Part shown: positions 1-5,108 of the stretch, piece after piece | How positions within the stretch are numbered: the stretch's first letter is position 1 | Layout of the letters: every line of letters begins with the position of its first letter | Assembly: GCA_029335925.2 (NCBI GenBank) | Contig: JARJMX020000167.1 | Span: 1-5,108 of the forward strand | DNA length: 5,108 nt | Direction of reading: 5' to 3' | From: Gammaproteobacteria bacterium | GTDB taxonomy: Bacteria; Pseudomonadota; Gammaproteobacteria; Halothiobacillales; Halothiobacillaceae | The notes under the pieces: model-generated | What the model was told of the DNA's origin: nothing | The model's input: only the letters and a program-made list of their open reading frames with translations | Databases searched by the model: none | Made by a program: the position numbers and the translations under genes

Positions 1-142
1 ACGATGAAGCACGGGGTGGCTTTCTACGAGGCTGAGAATGGTCGAGGAACTTTTTTTAATCGTATGTCACTAACCTGTTGAGTCCGTCGCAAGGGCGGGC
101 GAGATGCCACCTCGCAGGAACGCGGGGCCCATCATGCGTAAT
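1..142. other. Left-edge region without a convincing gene
   Basis: No gene can be supported here. On the plus strand one frame is open from the window edge to a TGA at 79-81 (about 26 codons) and another from the edge to a TGA at 33-35; either could be the tail of a plus-strand gene that begins outside the window, but neither tail resembles a known family. A run of seven T lies at 51-57 with no stable hairpin before it. On the minus strand there is only a 21-codon ATG frame (about 137-72) with no homology that I recognise. A short GCGAG/CTCGC inverted repeat (99-103 and 111-115) is too weak to name. A convergent plus-strand gene is suggested mainly by the plus-oriented terminator at 151-175. 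Confidence 0.5.
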
Positions 143-2143
143 CTATCTTTGGGGGGCTATGCCCCCCTTTTCTTTGTTCCAGTCGTAGCTTGGCAGCTTG
201 CCTTCCAGCAGCAGGCCATCCCAGGCATGCAGCGGCTGTGGCGCGCCAAACAGAAAGCCCTGCAACAGGGCGGTAGGCAGGCGCTGGCGGATGAACTGGG
301 CCTGTTCGGCCGTTTCCACCCCTTCTACCACCACCGCAAGCTGAAGCCCCTTGGCCAGGGCCAGCATGGCCTCGACGATCTTCACCGCCTCGGCATCCTG
401 GGGGATGCGGTCGCGGATGAAGCTTTGGTCGATCTTGAGCTTGTCGATCGGCAACTCGTTGAGCAGGCTCAAGGTGGAGTGACCGGTGCCGAAGTCATCC
501 ACCGCGATCAGGAAGCCGCGCATGGCGAGCTGGAAGATGCGCTCACGGATGAGATCGATACCGCCGACCAGCCCTGACTCGGTGATCTCCAGCATCAGGG
601 CGGTAGGGTCGAGGCGGTATTTCTGTAGGGTACCGATCAGCGCCTCAGGCAGCTTGGGGTCAAGCAGTTGGCGGGGGCTGATATTCAGGGACAGGAACAG
701 GGGTTGGCCGGAGCGGTTGCGCCAGCTGGTCAGGTGTTGGCAGGCTTGATCGAGGAGCCACTGGGTCAGGGGTATGATGAGGCCGGTTTCCTCCGCCACC
801 GGGATGAATTCGTTAGGCGAGATATAGCGGTCTTCCTCATGCCGCCAGCGCATCAGGGTCTCGAAGCCGGATAGCTGGCCGCTCTGGGCCATGACCAGAG
901 GATGGAGAGCGCATTCGATCTGCCGACGTTCCAAGGCGTAGCGCAGGCCCTGTTCGATCTGGAAGCGACGCATCGCTTGTGCGCTCATGGATTTATCGTG
1001 CAGCAGGACATGGTCACCGCCTTTCTGCTGGACATGGACCAAGGCTAGGTGGGCGGCTTGTAGGAGCTCATCTGCCCGGCGCCCATCTCGCGGATATGTT
1101 GCAATCCCAAGGCTTGCGGTCAGTTTGAGGCTATAACGCGGTTCCTTGAGCTCGAGCGGCTGGCGGATCACCTCCAGCAGGGATTGGGCCCGCTTAAGCG
1201 GGGTGTCGGTGCAGGATGCATCGACAGGGAGAGGCATGAGCCAACCGAACTCGTACCCGCCAAGATACGCCAAGCGTTCATGCGGAGTGACCTGCGCCTT
1301 CAGCCGCTGAGCGATGAGGGTGAGGATGCGGCCAGCAAGGTTGGGACCGAGGGTATCACTGACCATGGTAAATCGATCCAACCCCAAGATGATGAGCGCC
1401 CAATGGCGCTCATCGCTAGCGTTTAGTAATGCGTCCACCTCGTCCAGGAAACTGACCCGGTTCTGCAACCCGGTCAGGGGGTCGTGGTGGGTGAGCTGGT
1501 GCAACTGGGCATGGGTCTGTTCGACGGGGCTGAGGTCCTGGATCACGCCGAGAAGAAACTGGGGTTTGCCCTGCTCATCGAGCAGACTCAACAGGCGCAG
1601 AAAGGCCGGGAAGGAACTGCGATCGGCGCGATGTAGGATGAGGCGTCCTTCCCAGTGTCTCCGTCGGGTTATGTTGGCGCAAAGGTTAGCGAAAAAATCC
1701 TCATCTTCAGGGGCGAGGATCTCGCGCAGACTGCGATCACGCAGCAGATGGCCGGGCTTTTGCAAAATGCGCTCCAGGGCGAGATTCACCTCGAACACCT
1801 TGCCATCGTGGCTGGCCATGACCACCCCTTCATCCAGACGGGCGAAAAGCTCCTGCGCGGCCCATTGCCGCCGCTTGAAATGTTCAGCATGGCGCGCGGC
1901 GATGAGCATCTCATCGCGCGTGCGGTGGGTCTGCTCCAGCAGACTCTGGCGGGTAGCGACGAGGACCTGCAGCTGGTTCAGGGCCTCGCGGATCGAGAGT
2001 CCCCGACTGTCCCTACCGGCGAGCTCCAGGATTCGTTGTCTGAGTCTCCAAAGCCGCCAGAGCAAGGTCAGAAGGATCAGGGTCGTGATCCCGGCCCAAG
2101 CGATGACGAGGGGCAAGAGCTCAGTGGGCAGGGCAGAGTTCAT
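143..2143 (-). CDS. Membrane-anchored PAS-GGDEF-EAL protein, predicted c-di-GMP phosphodiesterase
   Basis: Predicted inner-membrane enzyme hydrolysing c-di-GMP to pGpG. With the ATG at 2143 it has 666 residues: one transmembrane segment (about 9-31), a charged helical stretch (about 32-95), a PAS domain (about 95-207), a GGDEF domain (about 217-385) and an EAL domain (about 390-640). The EAL domain keeps the expected metal and catalytic residues: E428 (in an ETL variant of EAL), N487, E519, D549-D550 in DDFGTG, K570, E607 in VVEGVET, and Q628 in QGF. The GGDEF domain looks dead as a cyclase: the motif is GGYEF (295-299), the other metal Asp is Gly254, the guanine-contacting Asn is Ser262, and no RxxD inhibitory site is visible. 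The frame also has ATGs at 2176 and 2212; 2143 is preferred because the protein then starts just before the membrane helix and the upstream hairpin stays non-coding. No clear Shine-Dalgarno supports any of the three; a GGAG lies 17 bases before 2143. It lies downstream of the lipoprotein gene on the same strand, probably in the same operon. Confidence 0.9.
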   Translation of the reverse strand: MNSALPTELLPLVIAWAGITTLILLTLLWRLWRLRQRILELAGRDSRGLSIREALNQLQVLVATRQSLLEQTHRTRDEMLIAARHAEHFKRRQWAAQELFARLDEGVVMASHDGKVFEVNLALERILQKPGHLLRDRSLREILAPEDEDFFANLCANITRRRHWEGRLILHRADRSSFPAFLRLLSLLDEQGKPQFLLGVIQDLSPVEQTHAQLHQLTHHDPLTGLQNRVSFLDEVDALLNASDERHWALIILGLDRFTMVSDTLGPNLAGRILTLIAQRLKAQVTPHERLAYLGGYEFGWLMPLPVDASCTDTPLKRAQSLLEVIRQPLELKEPRYSLKLTASLGIATYPRDGRRADELLQAAHLALVHVQQKGGDHVLLHDKSMSAQAMRRFQIEQGLRYALERRQIECALHPLVMAQSGQLSGFETLMRWRHEEDRYISPNEFIPVAEETGLIIPLTQWLLDQACQHLTSWRNRSGQPLFLSLNISPRQLLDPKLPEALIGTLQKYRLDPTALMLEITESGLVGGIDLIRERIFQLAMRGFLIAVDDFGTGHSTLSLLNELPIDKLKIDQSFIRDRIPQDAEAVKIVEAMLALAKGLQLAVVVEGVETAEQAQFIRQRLPTALLQGFLFGAPQPLHAWDGLLLEGKLPSYDWNKEKGGIAPQR
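151..175 (+). terminator. Rho-independent terminator reading rightward
   Basis: A perfect 7-bp GC stem, GGGGGGC (151-157) and GCCCCCC (161-167), closes a three-base TAT loop and is followed directly by TTTTCTTT (168-175). This is a textbook intrinsic terminator for plus-strand transcription. On the minus strand the same hairpin is followed by AAAGATAG, not a U-tract, so it should terminate the phosphodiesterase transcript poorly if at all. It overlaps the last codons of that gene (stop at 143-145). The orientation suggests a convergent plus-strand transcript entering from the left edge, or protection of the operon from antisense transcription. Confidence 0.75.
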
Positions 2144-2185
2144 GGTTGAAGAGACTACGGCTCCACTTAGGAGCATGGAGGATGG

Positions 2186-2210
2186 GCCAGGCCGCACAAG
2201 ACGGCCTGGC
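2186..2210 (-). other. Perfect hairpin between lipoprotein and phosphodiesterase genes
   Basis: GCCAGGCCG (2186-2194) and CGGCCTGGC (2202-2210) form a perfect 9-bp stem around a 7-base loop. It lies in the 90-base spacer between the lipoprotein stop (2234) and the preferred phosphodiesterase start (2143). Neither strand has a T-run after it, so it is not a standard intrinsic terminator. It could be an RNA processing or 3'-end stability element that sets the relative output of the two genes, an attenuator, or an operator; the sequence does not decide among these. If translation instead began at the ATG at 2212, the hairpin would be coding, which I think less likely. Confidence 0.55.
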
Positions 2211-2233
2211 ATGGGGTATGACTGCGTGGGGCC

Positions 2234-3343
2234 TTACCGTTTCGGGTTGATACCAAGGTGCTCCAGGCTCTCATAGGTCAGCGCTCCTTGGGCCAGACCA
2301 TGTTGCCGTTGGTAATTAAGCAGGGCACGGAAGGTTTGGTCGCCAAACTTGCCATCGGTGGCTCCCGGATCGAAGCCTGACTGCTTGAGCGCATGCTGGA
2401 GGTCGCGTACCAGGGCTGGGGAGAGATCCTGGTCGCAGACGGCTTGGCGGAAGACCAAGCTTGGCTCACCCTCGTAGGCGGTGGTGAGCAGGCGTTTGAT
2501 CTTGGCGGGGATCTGCTGCTCTTCAACCTGCTCGGGGCGGGTGATTTCCCGTACCTTCAGGCTTGCCGTGCGTGGAGGGAGGTCAACCGGGACGGCGCGG
2601 GCGGGGGTTTCGATCACCCAGCGGGTGACGTCCTTGTACACCGCGGGCTCGACCACCTCGCGGGTGGTTTCCGGCTGCACCAGGATCTTGCGTTTGATCG
2701 TCTGCGTCTTGGCCGGGATCTCGCGGGCGCAGAGCATCTGCACCAGGGACTCGGCGGTGCGGCGGGCGGTGGAGGAGGTGCAGCGCTCCACGACGGTACG
2801 CGCCCCTTCGATCTCAACCTGAACCTCACGTTCCTCGAATACCGCAGGGACGACTACCGAGCGGCGGACCTCCGGACGGACCAGGACCTTTTCAACTACA
2901 CGCTTGTACACAGGGGGTTCGATACGGTAAGTCAGCCCGCCTTCGCGGATGACAATCTCTTTGCGCGCAGGTTTGAGGACAGGAGGGGTGACTTCGATGT
3001 CATTGACGGCATCACGCACCACGATCTCGAGCGGTTTACGTACCGGCTTGGGTTGGACTACGGCCTGGACCCAGCACTCACCCGCACGGATGATTGGGGT
3101 AGGCCCTGGTGTGGACAGGGCCGGTGCAGCAGTACTGGAGGGGTTTGCCAAAGAGGGCGATTCAGCTTGAGGCGGGGTGATGGCCGCCGGGGCAAGAGGC
3201 GCAGGTACGGCGGACGCTGGGGCAGCACTGGCTGGGTCTTGCTTCAGCGTGGTCGGCCCGTCGGGCAGCAAGGCGCAGCCATGCAGGGCAAGGAACAAGG
3301 TCGGCAGGAGGGGATGGATAACTGCTTTCATGGCAAAAATCAT
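2234..3343 (-). CDS. Repeat-containing lipoprotein with C-terminal peptidoglycan-binding domain
   Basis: Predicted periplasmic lipoprotein of 369 residues that could tether the outer membrane or the neighbouring exporter to peptidoglycan. The N-terminus is a short signal peptide ending in LHGC, with Cys23 as the likely lipidated residue; His at -2 is unusual for a lipobox, but the hydrophobic stretch before it and the Pro/Ala/Ser/Thr-rich linker after it (about 24-85) fit a lipoprotein. Residues about 98-301 hold roughly nine degenerate 22-23 residue units, each opening with Pro and rich in alternating Val/Ile and charged residues. The C-terminus (about 303-363) is a PG_binding_1 domain, with the typical pattern of LQ-AL, GFDPG, DGKFGDQT, AL and YQ. 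The ATG at 3343 overlaps the upstream TGA as ATGA, indicating translational coupling; a second ATG at 3331 gives a tidier signal peptide (MKAVIHPLL) and is also possible. The frame is open further upstream, but that stretch lies inside the exporter gene. The precise partner and function are inferred. Confidence 0.85.
   Translation of the reverse strand: MIFAMKAVIHPLLPTLFLALHGCALLPDGPTTLKQDPASAAPASAVPAPLAPAAITPPQAESPSLANPSSTAAPALSTPGPTPIIRAGECWVQAVVQPKPVRKPLEIVVRDAVNDIEVTPPVLKPARKEIVIREGGLTYRIEPPVYKRVVEKVLVRPEVRRSVVVPAVFEEREVQVEIEGARTVVERCTSSTARRTAESLVQMLCAREIPAKTQTIKRKILVQPETTREVVEPAVYKDVTRWVIETPARAVPVDLPPRTASLKVREITRPEQVEEQQIPAKIKRLLTTAYEGEPSLVFRQAVCDQDLSPALVRDLQHALKQSGFDPGATDGKFGDQTFRALLNYQRQHGLAQGALTYESLEHLGINPKR
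2255..2437 (-). other. PG_binding_1 domain segment
   Basis: This part of the lipoprotein gene encodes the roughly 60-residue three-helix peptidoglycan-binding fold (residues about 303-363 of 369). Visible family signatures are LQHAL, GFDPGATDGKFGDQT and ALLNYQRQHGL. The DG-x-FG-x-T core is intact, so binding to the cell wall is plausible. The domain sits at the extreme C-terminus, as is usual when it acts as an anchor. Confidence 0.85.
2441..3052 (-). repeat. About nine degenerate 22-23 residue protein repeats
   Basis: In the 369-residue numbering, unit-starting prolines fall at about 98, 121, 144, 166, 210, 233, 256 and 279. Spacings are 22 or 23 residues except one double gap, which holds a divergent unit starting with Cys188 in place of Pro. 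The best units resemble P-[AV]-x-Y-K-x-V-x-x-x-[VI]-x-V-x-P-E, for example EPPVYKRVVEKVLVRPE and EPAVYKDVTRWVIETPA. The DNA itself is not repeated closely, so these are old protein-level repeats. Their alternating hydrophobic pattern suggests short beta-strands stacking into an elongated rod or spacer. Confidence 0.65.
3340..3343 (-). promoter_or_regulatory. ATGA start-stop overlap coupling exporter and lipoprotein
   Basis: On the minus strand the four bases read ATGA: the ATG (3343-3341) opens the lipoprotein and the TGA (3342-3340) closes the exporter. No good Shine-Dalgarno lies at the usual distance; the only GGA directly abuts the ATG. Re-initiation by ribosomes finishing the exporter is the likely mode of translation, which would keep the two proteins in a fixed ratio. 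If the ATG at 3331 is used instead, the genes do not overlap but remain only 8 bases apart. Confidence 0.65.
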
Positions 3344-5108
3344 TCCAGAGTGTGTTGGGCGTACACTCCGGTACGCCAGTCGGTATAGTCCGGGCTCTTC
3401 TGGCCGCCAAGGGTAAAGCCGATGCTCCAGCGCGCTGCAATGGGCCACAGACCGTCGAGACGGGCATGATACGCCAGACCGTTGCTTTGCGTGGCGGGGT
3501 ATTTGTCAGGCTCGGCGCCTGTGAGCGGATTGCCGGGGGCGTCGGCTTGACGGCTCCAGCCCCAACCAAGGCCCGCCAGAAGTTTGAGTTCGAGGCGATC
3601 GAGCCTGGTTTCATAGCTGGCCAAGGCGCCAAGTTTGACGAAGCGCTCCGGGCTGAAATAGCCCCCGTGACCAGGCTCGAAGGCGCTCAAGTTCTTGGCA
3701 AAACGGCTGGTGTAGAGTTCTGGCCCCAGGGCAAGGCCGGGCAGGCTGGGCACAGGATGGAGGGCGCGGGCATAGAGTTCGGTCTTGTCGTTGTCGGCTA
3801 CGCCCTCGCCGGTCAGGCGCGAGCGGGTGAGGGAGAACAGGGCATTCCATTCGCCGAAACGGCGATAGCCATCCACGCTCAGGCCGCTTTCCAGCACCCG
3901 GCCCCAGGTCAGCCCGTTGAGTGGGGCGCGCAGGCCGCTAAGCGCCAGCAGTGATTCCTCGTTGCCGCGGCGGAACAGGCGTGTTCCCAAACCCCAATCG
4001 GCGGTGTAATAGCCTAGCCCGGCCTCTCCCAGGGTGGCCGCGCCTACAGCACCACCGCTGAGACTGCGGCCGAGTCCCAGACGGCTCTCGAAACCGTTCT
4101 GGAAGCCGTGCCGCCAGAGGGCGTAGAAGCGCTGTCCGGTCGCATCTTCCTGGCCGTTATCGGCGCGTTGCCCTTCGAGCTGGAGCTTGAAGGTGTCGTT
4201 CTCGCCCTGGACCTGGACGCTGGCGCTGACCCCGGCCTGATGCAGGCGTCCTTCCCCCGCGATACCCCGCTTATTGCGGTAGGTGGGTTCGATGCGGACG
4301 GCGGTCCCACCGTTCGATGTGGTGCTCGGGGTCAAGTGGGCCTCGCTATCCACATTGAAGCGCCTCTGGCCTTGTGCCAAAGCCTCGCGCGTGGCTTGCG
4401 GGACCAATTCCTCGAGCGGTCCATGGACCTGCTCAAGGAGAGGGAGGAGCGGTTCATAGCGCTTCATACGTTGAAGGCTGAAAACGAGCCCTTGAGCCGC
4501 ACCCTTGGTCGGTGTCTTGCGGTAAGCGGCCTCAAAGCTTTCAGCCGCAGCCTCAATCTTACCTGACCGATATTGGATCCAGCCCAAGAGTTCCAGACCA
4601 CCTGCATCAAGATGTGATTTGTGCTCCAGCAGGAGGCGCTCGGCCTCGCTATACTGTCCTTGCTCGAAGGCCTTGTTGGCGCGCATAACGCTCAGTCCTG
4701 CCAGACGCTGGTCGCGCTCTGCAGAGGGGGACATCTTTTTAAGTACGACTTCAGCCTCGTCCAGACGCTTAAAATAGAGCAGGCCATCGACCCAAGCCTG
4801 GTAGAACTGGTCATCCTCGGTGGTTTCTGCCGCCTGTTTGAAAGCCGTCAGGGCCGTGGTCTCGTCGCCGACCCGCATCGAGGCGTAGCCAAGCAGGGTG
4901 AGCACGCCAACGTCGCTCATGGCGATGATCTCCGGCAGCGCCTCTTTGAGGATACGGTGGGCCTCATCATAGCGCTGCTCGTCGAAGGCGACGATGGCCG
5001 GTAGGAACATGGCGATGTAACGCACGATCGGGTCATCCCTCGGAGTGGCAGTGGGGGGCGAGGAGAGGGGCCAATTAGCGGAAAGCGTGGACTCTACGGG
5101 GGCACACG
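3340..5108 (-). CDS. bcsC: BcsC-like TPR and beta-barrel exopolysaccharide exporter (5' end beyond window)
   Basis: Predicted periplasmic scaffold plus outer-membrane pore exporting a cellulose-like polysaccharide. The frame is open from the stop at 3340 to the right edge: 588 full codons are visible. Visible residues about 1-27 are a Pro/Ser/Thr-rich linker, about 28-250 hold roughly six TPR-like helix pairs, and about 270-588 form alternating amphipathic strands of a barrel. The recognition mark is GHGGYFSPERF (3640-3672), together with YPATQSNGLAYHARLDG and QKSPDYTDWRTG near the end, which match the C-terminal domain of cellulose synthase subunit BcsC (Pfam BCSC_C family). PgaA, PelB and NfrA are also TPR-barrel proteins, but I do not know this motif from them. 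E. coli BcsC is about 1,150 residues, so this version has either few TPRs or more outside the window. A GTG at 5025 and an ATG at 5010 are possible internal starts, but neither leaves a signal peptide, so the true start is probably beyond the edge. The protein ends shortly after its last predicted strand, in HTLE. The stop overlaps the next start as ATGA. Confidence 0.8.
   Translation of the reverse strand, partial: CAPVESTLSANWPLSSPPTATPRDDPIVRYIAMFLPAIVAFDEQRYDEAHRILKEALPEIIAMSDVGVLTLLGYASMRVGDETTALTAFKQAAETTEDDQFYQAWVDGLLYFKRLDEAEVVLKKMSPSAERDQRLAGLSVMRANKAFEQGQYSEAERLLLEHKSHLDAGGLELLGWIQYRSGKIEAAAESFEAAYRKTPTKGAAQGLVFSLQRMKRYEPLLPLLEQVHGPLEELVPQATREALAQGQRRFNVDSEAHLTPSTTSNGGTAVRIEPTYRNKRGIAGEGRLHQAGVSASVQVQGENDTFKLQLEGQRADNGQEDATGQRFYALWRHGFQNGFESRLGLGRSLSGGAVGAATLGEAGLGYYTADWGLGTRLFRRGNEESLLALSGLRAPLNGLTWGRVLESGLSVDGYRRFGEWNALFSLTRSRLTGEGVADNDKTELYARALHPVPSLPGLALGPELYTSRFAKNLSAFEPGHGGYFSPERFVKLGALASYETRLDRLELKLLAGLGWGWSRQADAPGNPLTGAEPDKYPATQSNGLAYHARLDGLWPIAARWSIGFTLGGQKSPDYTDWRTGVYAQHTLE
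3358..3377 (-). other. Small hairpin just before the exporter stop codon
   Basis: GGCGTAC (3358-3364) and GTACGCC (3371-3377) form a perfect 7-bp stem with a 6-base loop. In the minus-strand mRNA the loop reads CGGAGT, so a Shine-Dalgarno-like GGAG is displayed in the loop about 25 bases before the lipoprotein ATG. It lies wholly inside coding sequence for the end of the barrel. It could affect re-initiation at the ATGA junction, but chance is a fair alternative for a short repeat in GC-rich DNA. Confidence 0.3.

Noticed and set aside
51..57. Seven-T run as a second terminator
   Set aside because: No stable inverted repeat precedes it on the plus strand.
61..95. Possible minus-strand promoter (TTGCGA and TACGAT) driving a gene to the left
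   Set aside because: The spacer is about 22 bases, too long for a sigma-70 promoter, and no start codon with a long frame follows in the window.
104..577. Plus-strand open frame over the 3' end of the phosphodiesterase gene
   Set aside because: It is antisense to the conserved EAL domain, has low-complexity composition typical of a GC-rich shadow frame, and runs through the intrinsic terminator.
2144..2212. Longer phosphodiesterase start at 2212 (689 residues)
   Set aside because: It adds a 23-residue Pro/Arg/Ser-containing leader before the membrane helix, covers the intergenic hairpin and has no ribosome-binding site. It cannot be fully excluded.
1314..2276. 320-codon plus-strand frame opposite the PAS and GGDEF region
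   Set aside because: Very Arg/Ser-rich translation with no domain; it mirrors the codon bias of the real minus-strand gene.
2393..3388. 331-codon plus-strand frame opposite the lipoprotein gene
   Set aside because: Composition dominated by Gly/Arg/Asp/Leu with no recognisable family; the opposite strand encodes a clear PG_binding_1 domain and signal peptide.
3344..3448. N-terminal extension of the lipoprotein by 35 codons
   Set aside because: It would overlap the end of the exporter gene by over 100 bases and bury the signal peptide inside the protein; the ATGA start gives a proper N-terminus.
1..5108. CRISPR array, tRNA, rRNA, insertion sequence or phage attachment site
   Set aside because: No regularly spaced direct repeats, no tRNA or rRNA signatures, no transposase and no terminal inverted repeats were seen.

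Overview
This window comes from a GC-rich (roughly 60% by eye) Gram-negative bacterium. Three genes read leftward on the minus strand, and all point to a two-membrane envelope: an outer-membrane beta-barrel exporter, a lipoprotein with a peptidoglycan-binding domain, and a membrane-anchored c-di-GMP enzyme. A proteobacterium, probably a gammaproteobacterium, is the best guess, but nothing here fixes the taxon.

Layout, in the direction of transcription (right to left). (1) About 5108-3340: the 3' part of a BcsC-like exporter with periplasmic TPR repeats and a C-terminal beta-barrel; its frame is still open at the right edge, so its start lies outside or is ambiguous. (2) 3343-2234: a probable lipoprotein with a Pro/Ala-rich tether, about nine degenerate 22-23 residue repeats and a C-terminal PG_binding_1 domain; its ATG overlaps the exporter stop codon as ATGA. 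(3) A 90-base spacer (2233-2144) with a perfect 9-bp hairpin. (4) 2143-143: a membrane-anchored PAS-GGDEF-EAL protein whose GGDEF domain is degenerate (GGYEF and other lost residues) but whose EAL domain keeps its catalytic residues, so it is predicted to be a c-di-GMP phosphodiesterase. (5) 142-1: a region with no convincing gene. A strong intrinsic terminator at 151-175 is oriented for plus-strand transcription and overlaps the last codons of the phosphodiesterase gene.

Working model: the genes form one transcription unit for export of a cellulose-like exopolysaccharide. The exporter supplies the periplasmic scaffold and outer-membrane pore, the lipoprotein may link the outer membrane or exporter to peptidoglycan, and the phosphodiesterase would lower c-di-GMP, the usual activator of such synthases. 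The synthase genes (bcsA/bcsB type) are not in view; if present they would be expected upstream, beyond the right edge. The most distinctive points are the repeat lipoprotein translationally coupled to a BcsC-type exporter, and the thoroughly degenerate GGDEF domain fused to an intact EAL domain.
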